Part shown: one piece after another, positions 34,508-47,721 of the stretch | How positions within the stretch are numbered: the stretch's first letter is position 1 | Layout: each line of letters opens with the position of its first letter | Notes under the pieces: model-generated | Databases searched by the model: none | What the model was told of the DNA's origin: nothing | Seen by the model: only the letters and a program-made list of their open reading frames with translations | Source of the DNA: Linepithema humile | Taxonomy: Eukaryota; Arthropoda; Insecta; Hymenoptera; Formicidae | NCBI RefSeq assembly: GCF_040581485.1 | Contig: NC_090131.1 | Coordinates: 19,666,532 to 19,730,531 of the forward strand | Direction of reading: 5' to 3' | DNA: 64,000 bases | Program-made: the position numbers and the translations under genes

Positions 34508-37500
34508 AAGGCATTATATATATATATATATAGATTTACGTAAGTTTAATATTTCCATAAAGTTTTTCGAAACAAAAATATGTTACATATTTAAAATTCA
34601 TATATGTTAAAAGTTAGATAATAAAATATTAGCATAAAAATTTTGAAAAATAAAGAACTAATTAAGTAGATGTAAGTTATAAATTTTATAAAGATATGAC
34701 AGAAGAAAGTGGAAGAAAATCTTCCCTGCACAGCAAGGAGACATAAAATATTAATTTTAAACATATAAGCCGTGAGCAAATTAATTAAGAAAGGCAATTA
34801 AAAACTCAGTTATTGAGGCACAGAACACGTGCAATTTATTGAAATTAAATATCTAGGTATTTGATCGGTGTCCTACAACCACGCTTGATTCTTAATCGCC
34901 TTTCTTACTTTATCAGAGGTCACGTTTCAAATGTCTAATGTCGAGTTTTCTTCTTAAGATATTCTATGTCAAAATCGTATATTTTGACAATTCATATATT
35001 AAAAAAAGACCTTTGAAGAATAAAGGTAGTATCACTTTCAATTTTGCGTCCAAAAATATTAAGTGTGAATTGTCTTGATTATTCTTTGTACACATATGTG
35101 TACACATATGATATGTTATACTTACATATATTAAATTAAAAATTTTTTAAAGCAATTTATTCAAATATATGTATAATATTCTCAAGGATATGTAATGCAT
35201 AAGACATGCGCGTTTTTATTATTGCTACTATACCTAAAAAATTTTTTTGTATATCTTTAAAATTATTGTTTCGAAAAACGTTTTATGTAAAATTTACTCA
35301 CAATCAGTATATATTTTTTACATTTTAAAAAGATTGCTATTGCACGGATTTGTAAAATGTATTTTAGAACGTAAAAAGAGTTAGATATATAATTATTTTA
35401 ATAAATTCTTTAATAGAAACGAAGTGCGAATAGAAACGATGTGCAAAAAAGTATTTAAAATGCAAATATCTATAACGTCATTGAGTAAACGCAAGCAGTA
35501 GATAATATGAATTTTTAACCACTACACATCAGGTAAGATACATGGAAAAAAAATTTGCTAGCAAATTTTATGCTATTATAAAAAAACATGTTAGTTATTA
35601 TATGGATAGAAAAAGATTTGTTACGGATGCTCTCTAATTTTATTTATTGCAAATTATTTTGTTAAATGTGCAAATTATATCGCTATTATAACAAATTTAT
35701 TTGTATTTTGCCATCAAAATTTGTATTGGCAGCGATAACTTTGCTGCATTTAAAATACATTTGTTGGAAATAAATTATTTTGTTGTAGTAACAAATTAAT
35801 GTGTCTTTACGAACAAATGTAGGTACTCAGCAAAATTCATCTATTTTAAGCAAAATAGATTTTGATATACTGAATAATTTGCAAAATTAGTTATAGTAGC
35901 AGTTTTGTTACATTTAATATGCAATAGCAACTACTACGATAGCAAAATTCTTTTTTTTTCATATATATTAGATATATAGATCTACTGAAAGTATATTTAT
36001 AAAAAGTTCGATAGTTGGTTGAGTATTTTTACCTTCAGCTTAAAAATCTGAACAAATTATATGTTACAACAAAATTGCAAAATAAAAAAGCTGTTATTAT
36101 AAAATGTGTTAATTTATTTTTTATATGTGAAATATACATTATCTTTTAAGTAAGAACATTTTAATATACAGTTTTTTAAGGCTCATTTATTTGGCGTCTT
36201 TTACATTTTAGATAATTTTTTAGTAACTGTTAATCACAGCATTATAATTGACTTGGCTTTTATTTGTATTTTATTATAAGATAATGTGCTTTGCATTACA
36301 TGTAGAATGGGATAAAAGCAATATTGCATATAACAAAAAAGGATTTATAAAAAAAATTTATTTATGTTTTTTATACATCGCTCGAACATTCTGTAGATTC
36401 TATAAATATGCATATATACGTATATACATTATATTTAAATAAAGCCATTCTGTTGACAATTATACTATTCTGCGAATATATGAGCACCTCTGACTTTTCG
36501 TCGTGATATCGTGTAGAATACAAAGATCCATTATTTCTTTGTTGATTGTATTGTGTTATTCATCTACACGATTTTATAACTGTCATAAATTGTCAAACAA
36601 GGGAAATTTGCTACATTCTCAATCACTTGAATTCACGATTTATTCGGGATATGTCACGCTTTTGCCAAGTATGCTTGGTACAATTACGTTTCTTATATCG
36701 CAATCGCAATCAAATCTCATAATTATTTATTAATAAATAGCTCAAAGCATGTACAAAATGCGTGGGGTAGAATGTCACCTTCTTTTCTCTCTATTTCATA
36801 AAAATTCTTTAAATATAAAATCTTTTCATTAACAAAATATTAATGTCATAAGTTTAAAATATTTTAATTTTAAATATAATTTTAAAATTTTTTAATTTTA
36901 AGCAAAGTTAGCTATACTATAATATAATTCTAACATGCAAATTTCGAAAAATATATCAGAATTATTATCATTTAATCAATGTCGCGCAATAATTAATTTC
37001 CAAAGCCTTCCAACATCTTATATTCCTCTCGCTAGTCTACTTTAAGTTCTTCTTTACTCAAATTCACATGAATATATCAATTTATATTCAAATTTAAATA
37101 AAACTAATGTGGTTTATTCTGAAAACATCGTTATTATTGTGATACAAATGAATTAATAATAAATATATTTATACAAAAGAAATCAAAAAACGTTTTCTCT
37201 ATGATCATGTTTAATAAAATAGCAATGGAGCCTTCGCGAATGCTAGAGAATAAATTACTACTTAGTTAAAGAATAAGGATTACACTATTGTTAATCTTAT
37301 ATATACACAATACTTAACAATGTAATGTGTTTCTTTCGAGCATAAATTAGATCACTGTCCAGTGCTGAGTTTATATTAGAGAAAAAAACTACAGCATGTT
37401 ATGAAGCATGTGTAATTCTTTCTCATCGTATAATACTTTATGCAGTATCCCTGTATTTATTCTTATTATACAAGGATCTTATACAATGGATACACTGGTT

Positions 37501-40035
37501 CTTGTAGTTTCAACTGTGTCAAATTATGTTTTTACGCTAAAAGTAGGGAAGAAATTACTACAATCTTGGTACAGAATAACAACCAACATCAAAATTAGAA
37601 ATTCGACTTCTTTTTCTCTCCTTTATTTTTCGGTAACCGCCAAAAACGCTCGCGTGAACGCTTATTTCTTATTTGAGTCTATTAAAATTAAATATCTGTC
37701 TAATGGACGCGTAAATATAATCGTACAAGTTTCATAATGCTAATCATATAACGGTGTATGTACACCGTGCACTTGGTTCCCTCGAGTTTTTTTTCAACAT
37801 CGTGAATACGTATCATGTTGTGATTTATATTATTCATAACTCATTATATCACATAAGTTTTCGCATTTTATTTACAATAACAGTGCCTTCATCTACGTAC
37901 TCTCCTTAACTTCTTTTCTTGCACAATTGCTTTACAGAGCATTAAACCAACTAAAAATTTCAGTGTTCGATGGCAATATTAATCCAATATTATAGCAGCC
38001 TTTGAGTCGTTTAGTCGTTTTAACTATCATATGAATCACTTAACGAAAATAAAGCTTATGTTCTCAATCTATAAAAAATATAAATTACTCAATTAGACTT
38101 ATTCTACTCACATATCGCAACATTTCAGTCTAAATTGTTGCTTTTAATAAAATAATCTTTCTTGTAACTTCTTAATTGCTTTCGTTAATTTCTCGTTAAC
38201 GCTTTTTTTACTTTTGTTACGCAATTCGGCTCAATGCTCTGTTTTTCTTTAGTTTAGATATCTCATTACTCCCCAAAACTTACAGATGTTATGTAACATA
38301 ACAATGTAAAGAATGAATCGCATGTATCTCAAAAAGCACAAAAATTTCTTTAAAAAATGTTTATAATAGTATGGGAAAATTCTACTGCTCCGAGAACAAT
38401 TGCTATCAATGATAGCATTCGTAATATTCACATAAAATGTATTTTACGTAAAAAAACATCAAGATTATTAATTTAACAAATATTTGATATGGTCAAAGCA
38501 ATGTCTTTTTTCTCCTCACCCATATTGTTAAAATGGGTTTTATTAAAGACAAATATAATGTAAATAATATCTGCAGTTTTGCGATACAACTTAAAACCTA
38601 AGCTGTATAAAACATTTCTTTTATAATTTAATTCAGCACTTTTGACTTGTTTTTCATCTCGCTTACAGGAACTTTGCCGCAATTGAACATTGCTCTTCAC
38701 CATAATATAATTGTTGTAAAAATATTAGCATCTTGCTTCGACATTCAGACTAGATCATGAAAAATTGATCTGCCTTTCACTGCTATTTATGTGTAAGAAT
38801 TGCGAAAAGCATGAAATCGTATGTGTAATCATATCGCCGAATAGTCGAACAATATACTGCGCTTGTTAATTACGAATGAAGAAAGCTGGAGTCCAGCTGC
38901 TGGACTTGCACGTTACGTAGATGCAGCAGGGTCGGATTTAACAGTATGCTGTGTACAGGCACATAAGAGTGCCATTAAAAAATTATTTATACATAGTATT
39001 ATATTTACTTACAAAATAATCTCCATATATATCAAATAGTTATTAAGTAATGTAATAGATAATATAGCATAACAGAACAAAATTAAATAAAAATAAATAA
39101 GTAAATTTTAAATAGTTGACTTATATGTGATGTAACAGAAATCAGAATTTAGAATATAATAAAATTTGGAAGTTAAAATTTAGAATATAAAAGAGTTAAC
39201 ATTATATTAAAAACAACTCAATCTAACCTAACCTAACAATTTTGTGAAAATTTGATAGATTGCGCATAGTGTCATAAATTTGTGCGCATAGTGTCTATTG
39301 GTAAATCCGACTCTGACACACTCGATTTTTAGATAAAATAGAATGTGAAATAGAAATGAAAGAATGAGACAGTCTTACAAAGCCAAACAGAGTAAATTTT
39401 ACAAACAAAAATAAATAGTAATATAAAAATATATATGACCAATAAATGAAACACAATAATTACATGACGAGATTCAAAGTAAATTTGTGAAATACTACGT
39501 CTGGCAAAATATTTACATTCGCCATATTGAGTCCCGAAAAGCGTTAAAATACAGACAAAAACGATGTCAGTAGAATTCAATTATGTATTGAATCTCTCTT
39601 TAGAGATAGCTGTAAATGAAAATTTTATATGAAATGTGCAAGAGTAATGTGGACAATAGCGTGGATATCAGGTACTTATTTTCGGAATTCGATATTGTGC
39701 TTAGTGTCGAAGCTTTAAAGTCACGGCATGGATATAGCTGAGATGTTTATTGCTTTCATAAGAGTCATAGACGAGTATACTTTAAAGCTTCTCAACGGCG
39801 GTCCTGTACTGGGCATTTGAATGCAGCATATCATCAACATACTCCGAACAACATTTCTTAACCTCTCTGTATTGCTAATATTTATCTGGTAACATAAAAA
39901 AATTGTAATATTTGTGCATAGCAAGCAGTCTCATAAGATACTTTTATCGCATCCATGATCGAAAAGACTGCTCGATATGTTTGCGCAGTTATGTTTCCAC
40001 TTTTCTTTTCTTTACATTGCCTTTTCTGGCTTTCC
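34508..40035. other. Non-coding interior of duplication copy 2
   Basis: Counterpart of 17101-22632. The first part, to about 37110, looks almost unchanged between copies; after about 37120 substitutions and small indels reappear (for example the 14-base gap near 38665 relative to copy 1). No genes recognised. Confidence 0.6.
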
Positions 40036-41123
40036 TCAGGCCATAGAAATCGTAACATTAATACCTAGGTTTCCATTGTCAGCGAATAACTGCGCAATGG
40101 AGGTGTCAAATACAAGGCAGTCAGAATTTAAAATTGCAGACGATACACCCTCGTGAATAGAACGCGGCATCGCTTCCCACGTGAGACGTCTTCTATGACC
40201 ATTCAGTTCTAGTCTATTAAACGGAATAGTTTAATTAAAATCTTCCAAATAAATACCCATAATTTGTAATTATGCCCAATTACCTGTAAGCAAAATTCTC
40301 TGCTTGCTTCCTGGAACCGATCAATTGTACAATCGCAAAAAACTGTTGATGTCCGTCATATTTCTCTTGTTTCTCGAGTACTAACATAAAGTGGTGACCG
40401 AAACAAGATTGCATCATTACCCAATCCACAGCTCCCGGGAGATTAATATCAGTTGCCAAAAAAACAATGTCTTCTCCTGTAAGGACACAAGAGGCATATG
40501 TATAAAAAGTTATAGCAAAGATACAATAAATTGACAAAAAGTCAGTACCTTGTAAGGTCGTAATGCTCTTATGACTCATAATAAGATGAGGCATCACTTG
40601 TTCCAGCGATCCTTGCCACTTACAGGATGCACCTGGGCAAGGACAACTGTATGGACGGAACTCGCATGTATCCTCGTGGTCTGCTTTCTCGGTATGCACC
40701 AGTGAAACTGTACAGCCACTGGTGGAATACTTGCAGGGAAACATGACGTTGCTTGCCACTTTTTCCATAGCCAAATTACGGATGTTACCTGTCTTGTCAA
40801 ATTATTTATTAAGTACATCTCATCTTAATAATTTCAATAATCGTAAGAAAACAAATTTAACATTGCATACCCAGTGGGCCCCTGCACGTAGGGCAGCAGG
40901 AAAGTTTTGGTCGACAATTTGTGCAAACAAGATGTCCACTTTGACATTGCAAGATTGGTGGAAGCACATAATCAAAACAAACTGGGCACTCAAAGAGGCT
41001 CGCCAAGTCCGTGGAGCTGCTCAATGCGGATACAGTTGACGCAGAGGTACTCGCAACGCCTCTTCCCCGTTTGCCGGTACTGATGCTTAGTTGGGACATT
41101 TTGTCTTTCAAGTTATGTACCAA
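40036..41123 (-). CDS. sina: Seven-in-absentia (SIAH-type) RING E3 ubiquitin ligase, copy 2
   Basis: Four exons: 41123-40871, 40788-40549, 40476-40284, 40213-40036; 287 residues, same structure as copy 1. It keeps the residues conserved across the family at the places where copy 1 differs: Leu43 before the RING (SLFECPVC), Pro130 (CEFRPYSCPCPG) and Glu242 (LTWEAMPR). It also keeps the original upstream flank beyond 42644. Both facts suggest this is the copy still doing the ancestral job. One further difference, Ser for Thr at residue 27, lies in the low-complexity head. Confidence 0.94.
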
Positions 41124-42644
41124 AGATTGATACTTTGACTACTCCGATAATAGTCTCTTTTCTCTTCTTGCACTGTGATCTCAACGATTATGATACATTT
41201 TTATCATAATCAGCTGATTCATTTCTGCAAAATCACAATATTTATGAATAACATTGCATTGTATTACACAAAAAAGTGTCTAGATCAAATTAACCTGACT
41301 CAGCATGTACTTAAAGATTAATTCTATTATGTTCAATAAATTTTTTTATTAACCAGTTGAGTGTCATCAATTAAGTAATTGATATTATTAATAAAATTCA
41401 TACCAAAATATGTATCCAATAATTATAGTAAAGTAAGTGATACAATAAAAATGTATAAACTATCATCCGCGTGATGACATTTCGATTATTATTAAAATTT
41501 TAATTACAATTCATGCAATTTCGAGAAAGATATTTTCATAAACTTTATCATAATCTAAATATGTCTTAAATGTTCTTCACTATTTTCCATTACTATTGTT
41601 ATTACTTCAAATTAAAATTTTCAATTACCACATTATGCAGCTTCAGCGATAATTAATCTTCCTCATTCAATAAATATCACATAAGCTTCAGAATAACCTA
41701 AATATTCGGCGACTCGTCACGTTTTAATTACATACATTTAATACTGTATGCACACAACAATACATATACATAATTCCCAAGCGATCGCTATAGCGACGAT
41801 ACTTCTCGACCATTATGCAACACGAAATCGCTCGATTGTAACACGCGTTATTTACTCGACGCATCGTGGAAATCTACCAATTCATTACGATACGATCCCG
41901 TGGGCGATTCCGAATCCGTTATCACTCCGGCGAAAAGCCACACGCGCCAACAATCGCAGCCGGTACCCTGCTGCACTATATAGTACTCTGTGCTCTGTTA
42001 CGACAAATATATATCCGACAATGTCTTAACCGCCGTTAATGCATTAACGGTAGAAAATATATTCCATTTTTACATAATAATTTATAAACTCTGAAAGAAA
42101 TTTTGGTAATAATTAACTTTGTTTTTTAATTGCACATTAGCACATTTTTTTCCTTACAAAATTTGATAAACGAAAATTAGAGATAAGCGAACATTAGGAT
42201 AGCTTATTTTTATCTTACCTGAGATAATTAGGTTTATTTTCTTATCTGATACGAAAACTTCAAACTAAGAACGTTAACTACATTTTAATTAAGGACTAAT
42301 TAATCGGCACAGTCATTCAAAACCGATAGAACTTCAATCCCTGATACTATATATGATCAGAAAAAATCTTACGTGAATTGTTTTTTTTCTCTGTCACAGA
42401 GGCACACAACACGAAACGTTCACGCGTATGCGGCATCAAAAAATCAAAGAACTCAACAAACATATATCCTTTCCTATCGAGACTTTTGCCGCTTTCTCCT
42501 CTCATTCCTCCGCGTGGATGTCTATTCCGTTTAAGGCACTTTGGAGGCACTTACCGAGGCGCACCGAGGACAGGATTAGACAAAGGTGTATATCGGCAAG
42601 ATCGTCGCGGTCGCCGCCGAGGCAGATGAGACGTGCATGTACAC
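41124..42644. other. Proximal upstream region of sina copy 2
   Basis: Counterpart of 23721-25242, with the same CpG-richer block (about 41770-42000) and 18-bp palindrome (42033-42050). No separate gene recognised. Confidence 0.55.
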
Positions 42645-43300
42645 GGTTGTTGTCTCCCGTACTATCGGGAATCCATCAAACAGTTGGGAGAAGGCACTTC
42701 TTGTGGGAAACGATGGCAATAGCAATGACACTGATGATGATGATTTCGACGACGACGATTTCGACAACGACGACGACGACGACGACGATAGTGACGATGA
42801 CGATGAACGTGTAGTCGCGGGTGACTCGACGCGGCGGTCAAGATCCGTGAATGTTGTTGCACGAGAGCTCGTCGACGTAGCGTGACGACGCATCGATGTG
42901 ACCGGGGTGTTGCAATGATTGCCCACGGGAGAGTGTTTTCCACAGATCGGCGGGGAAGGAGGAGGGGCTACATCACGAATCCCCACGGTCGTCGAAGCAG
43001 CGTGACCGATCGCAACGGCACTCGACGTGCCGATTTTGGGTGAGGCATAGTATAGCGCACGCACTCGGAACACGGCTCTCGTTCCTGCTCACGCGCTTTC
43101 TCCGTCGATCTCGTTTTCAGCTCGGGTCTTTCGGTGCAAAACAAAGCGAGAAATCGCTCGACGACTTGCAGCTGTAGCCAATTGACACAACTGCATACAA
43201 CGCTACCGAGTCACTGGTCACGACCACCCGTATAACTAGCGGGGTGTCCAGGGATATCCAAACTGCTGTGAGAGCATCGAGACACACCGTGAATAGAGCG
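42645..43300 (-). promoter_or_regulatory. GC-rich unique flank, likely distal promoter or 5' UTR exon of sina
   Basis: Composition changes sharply from the AT-rich surroundings: many CpG, a (GAC)n run, and GC-rich text such as CTCACGCGCTTTCTCCGTCG near 43090. It lies just upstream of sina copy 2 in transcription direction and has no counterpart in copy 1. Open frames here are low-complexity and overlap on both strands, so I do not call them genes. Assignment to sina is inferred from position. Confidence 0.45.
42732..42806. repeat. Trinucleotide run (GAT/GAC)n
   Basis: About 75 bases of imperfect GAT, GAC and TTCGAC units. Would encode poly-Asp on the plus strand or Ser-rich sequence on the minus strand, which explains the open frames there. 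Confidence 0.8.
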
Positions 43301-43482
43301 CTATCTATCGAAAAACAAAATAATTAATATTTGCTGTGATCTACTTCTTGATACGCTACTTGTTATTAAATGTCTAGTAGCAAATTGGATGCAAATGCAT
43401 ATTAGATTTATACAAAAAGTTTATTGTACGCTAAATATTTGTTGTACCTATCAAATAAAATTGTAAACTTGAAAAATATTGA

Positions 43483-43854
43483 AAGTGATTCAAAACAACC
43501 TGATGTCCTTGAAATGTTCTTGAGCGACTTCTAAGAAAATTTTTCCTTTTGCAAAATTTGGTCCAAAGCTTGGTTTTTGAATTATAATAAAAAAATAATT
43601 CGCTTTCACAAGTCCGGTACAGCAGGCAGGCAGATCAATCATGCATGTATCATCAGATCAAGTGTTACGCGTTAGTCTGATGCGTTTGCACCGCCCCTGC
43701 CCGTTGTACCGGACTCGTATATGAATGGCGAATTTTTCACCATTATAACTAAAAAATTAAGCTTAGGAGAAAATTTTGCTAAAAGAAAAATCATTTTAAA
43801 AATCGCTTAAAAATATGACATTTCAAGGACATTATGTTATTTTGAATCACCCTT
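43483..43854. mobile_element. Small DNA-transposon remnant with ~140-bp inverted repeats
   Basis: The left arm (43483-43620, starting AAGTGATTCAAAACAACCTG) and the right arm (43706-43854, reverse complement starting AAGGGTGATTCAAAATAAC) align over their length with substitutions, meeting at a perfect GTCCGGTAC/GTACCGGAC stem around an 85-base spacer. No coding capacity. This is the form of a foldback-type or MITE non-autonomous element; superfamily not determined. Confidence 0.75.
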
Positions 43855-46800
43855 ATAGTAATATATGTATATATAAATATAAAAATATAATTTTGAATTA
43901 AGGAGAGAATACAAACCAAATTACTGATATTAATGAAAAAATATTCATTGTTCTCTTAGATATCAACAATATGACATTAAAATTTTGGTTTCAGGTCTCT
44001 TTCAGAATGTTTCGCATTCACTTCCGAATTCAGAGAATTCCTGCAATGTGCTTTTTTCTGATAGAGTAAATAAATATATAGCTATATTTCAAATTGAAAT
44101 AGAGAAAATAATACAAACAGCTTTGATATCTAGAAAAATGTGAGTAAAAAAATGTACACATGTGAGCTTACTGTATAAGATAATTTCAAATTGGTGGATA
44201 ATTTTTTAATTATAATACGTGTATAATATATGTGTATAAAATTTTCATTACAAATGTGCAATACAACATCACAAAGAATATTTGAAATAATTAGAGTTTA
44301 TTTTTTTGCTATAATTAAAATATACACTGTGTCATGGGTGAAACAGGCGAATAGTAATTAATAGTAACAAAATATCTGTATCGTTTCCTTTAATTTTTTT
44401 TTTCATTCTCTGTTTTCTCTGTTTTCAATATATATTTTCACACGCAGCAAATATATGGTATACACAGTATACAGATTTAATTTCAAAGACATTAGTTAGC
44501 TTGGCTTAAAGATGTCTCAAAGAGAATTATTTCACATTAACTTTCGCTCAATCGCATTAAGCCAAACCGTTGATGCCTTTGCGACGTCTGAGAAAAACTT
44601 TTTTGAATGTTTAAAGCTTTTTCAGCCTTGTATACAATATAATTTCGATGTATCTAAATGTAGTCCCATTATATCTTATCTACATTCTCTACAACTAAAG
44701 AGTTGGATGCAAAAACAGCATAAATAGCTTTACATAGTTCTAAGAAAAAGAAGCTTAAAGCTTAAAAAATTTCAATAATTTGAAAGGGAAGAGCAAACGA
44801 AGGAATAAATTTTACTTATTATTACACATATTCAAGTTTATAGTATAAGGAAAAATCTAATGATGTTATTGTATCCAACTCCCCAATTATGTTACTTTTC
44901 TTTATTACTTTGTTCTTTCATATCAGGAGTCGAAATCGCAAGTTCTATTAATTGTTAAGATTTTCTAGAGCCTGTATCATCACTTATTAACAGTCTTTTC
45001 GCGATATAAAGAGCAGTCTTCGTACTCGATGAACAGGAACTGCTATTCGATAGAAATGCGAAAGAAATGTTAAAATAGCCTAGACTGTTTATCACCTGTG
45101 ATCGTTTGCCGTCTTAAACATTCCGATTACTCCGAGTAAAGCGAGACGAAAATAGAAGTTGCCTAATGTAACATTCAGCAGCCGATACATATGGCTAATA
45201 GAAGGAGCGTTTCTTTAACTCAGTAAGCTCATGTGCACAATTTCATAAATTTGCGTCGATATTAATGTATTGGAATGAATTCATCACTGTTTATCACGTG
45301 ATGTTACTGTGAAAGCTTGCGATCTAAATTGCGAAACGAGAGATGAACGATTTCCTGGAACAAAATGTATTACTAGGTCGGAGATTTTTGCTAAATAAGT
45401 TTCTTAGAACTTATAACTCTCCTACCCACAAATTTATTTAATTTCAATTTGTGAAAACTATCGCTGGTGAATTTGAGAGCCTACATTTCTCTGAATTATA
45501 TCGCGATTCTCAAAACTGTTTATCATCAGATCACGATTATAAAGGATGTCCGATCGAATCGAATCGAATCGAAATATGATAATATTTGTATATTATTTCA
45601 AAGTAGAAAACAGAGGCGATACTATTACAAATTTTCTAGGCGTTCTCTTAACAAATTTCTGCATTTTTATAAAATTTTCATTATGCCCGAAAACATATAC
45701 ATATAACTGACTACGAAAGATTTTGCTGATATAATCTGACGGTTGATAATCGAGGTCATTCTCTCACTCATGAAATAGAGTACGTCAATCAGTTTTATGC
45801 GCTTTTTTCCATTGAATTTGAAATACATAACCATTATTTTCGTCATATTCGTATCTTTCCTTTTTTATACAGAGCGAACATACAGACGAAATGTAAATCG
45901 TCTTTACTTAGTAATAGAACTTTGCTTCGAGACAGATTTCATCTATCTCATTGAATTTAAATTAGTTGCCAGACGATTAACTATGGCAATACATATTTTA
46001 CAATGACACGTTCAGGATGTTGACAGTATGATAAGATGCTGCGTAAATATTGTGTGAACTATGATTATACTGCAATGTTTTTCTTTCCTTGTTACTACAG
46101 GTATATTGTTTCATCCACAGTATTTCAGCTAGATTCATCGTTTGTGTGCACTTCATGCATATACCCAGGACATTCATATTTTAATTATATCCCTTTTTCT
46201 ATTTTTTTTTACTTTTTTTAATATTTTTTTTAAATACTAATCTATTTCAGGCGATATACGCATGCATACATGTACGTATGTATGTACTTTGAACATACAT
46301 ACATACGACGTATATGTACAAATGTTATATGGCTTAAGTCTTATCGCTAAATTATAAACAAGAGAGAATAAGGTAATATAGTGTTATTTGACTGTTATAT
46401 GACTGATGAATAAGGAAGAAATATATTTTTTCCATCCTAGTAACGAGCTGTTGGTCCTTTAATATCAATTTTTTGTTTATATGTTATATAGCCGGATTGC
46501 GGTTGCAAAAAACAAGATTATCCAATAATGATAATTAAAGATACAATACATACTTATCATCAAATTTCCATATATAGTATCAGAAATAACACCAAGAGTA
46601 TAATAAAGAAATACTTGCATAATGAAACTTAAATTCCTAATAAAAAATAAGAGAGTACTAAGATAAAGTACTGGTGATAGTTGAACTTGATTAAAGTAGA
46701 TAGAGTGCCAAAGTATTGAGTTGTTCAAAAAGTTTGCATCAATTTTACAATAAAAAAAAAAAAAAGATGTAAAAATTATATTTTTATATTTATTCAGGTA

Positions 46801-47721
46801 TATATACTTTTATTTCATAATACTTATAGAAGAAATTTTACGAGGACGCCATCTTACCAAAACTTAAACTCTGGGAAATAAGTAAATCAGAGTCAAATCA
46901 ACGTTATAATAAATGAATTTTTTTAATATGCAGATTATTTGAACAGTATTAGATCTTTTTCTAAAACTTTTTTTCAGCAAACTTCTCGAACTATGGCACA
47001 AATTTTCCGAACAACCCAATATATGAGATATACATACATATTAATCGTTGCAAATTATGAATAAAGAACAAATAAAGGCTGACACGAATGAATAATATTA
47101 TAATATATAATTGAAATTGAAGCTTTTCCCATAAACTTTACACTCATCTCGTATTGTATCATGCTGCTATCGTTTCACATTATATATAAGCTTTACTCCA
47201 CTTTGTAGAAATAGAGCAAAGTTCATCAAATTGGGTAAAGGCTCTGTATGATTATGTCATTATCTCTGTCGCTTCTATAGCTCGTAGCTCTGTTACTGTG
47301 GAAGAAAATGCGAGACGCGCATTTTACCCTCGAAATATTCTACACGATAAAAATCATCGTACAGTAAAAAGCACGCTTTTACAGAGAAAAAGACAAAAAG
47401 ATGATTTCCAGCAATTCGTCATTTTACATTGATCATCTGCTTCAAAGAACAATTGATTTCCACTTAATGGATGTACATAAAGTCCTCAGTGTTGTTACAA
47501 CAGATGTACTAAACTTGGGAAATTCGGAGTTTTCTAAAGCTGAAACAGCAAACTGTTTGCAACTCTATTTTCTTTTCTCTCCCAAAAATCCCTGATTCAG
47601 TCTCAAACTGTATTTGTAGATGAAATATTGTTCTAATTCTTACTAGAGCTATGTATCTGTCATATTATCACCAAATTTGATATCGATTTAAAGGATGGTT
47701 ATGTACCTCTTTCTCTCTCAC
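43855..47721. other. Non-coding region downstream of squid
   Basis: Lies 3' of the minus-strand squid gene, whose 3' UTR probably occupies part of it. Contains a mariner-like MITE (46716-47019) and a short inverted repeat of GTATGTATGT around 46270-46310. Open frames of 60-80 codons show no protein-like features. Confidence 0.55.
46716..47019. mobile_element. Mariner-like MITE (about 304 bp)
   Basis: Ends TTGAGTTGTTCAAAAAGTTT and, on the other strand, TTGGGTTGTTCGGAAAATTT form imperfect inverted repeats of about 26 bp flanked by TA on each side (46714-46715, 47020-47021). Interior is non-coding. The terminal words are typical of mariner families different from the intact element at 27720. 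Confidence 0.65.

Larger units (their letters stand above)
26642..42644. repeat. Tandem segmental duplication, copy 2 (about 16.0 kb with mariner)
   Basis: Direct repeat of 10627-25242. Coordinate offset from copy 1 is 16015 at the left end, 17428 after the mariner insertion, drifting to 17403 at sina through small indels. Ends at GTGCATGTACAC (42644), then continues into unique DNA. Confidence 0.95.

Noticed and set aside
42576..43073. 165-residue Ser-rich frame and overlapping Asp-rich frame on the other strand
   Set aside because: Both depend on the same GAC/GTC repeat and lie in a GC-rich probable promoter/5' UTR block with no recognisable domain.
44512..44727. 71-residue plus-strand frame starting MSQRELFH
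   Set aside because: No recognisable motif, no splice partner, in AT-rich DNA probably belonging to the squid 3' flank.
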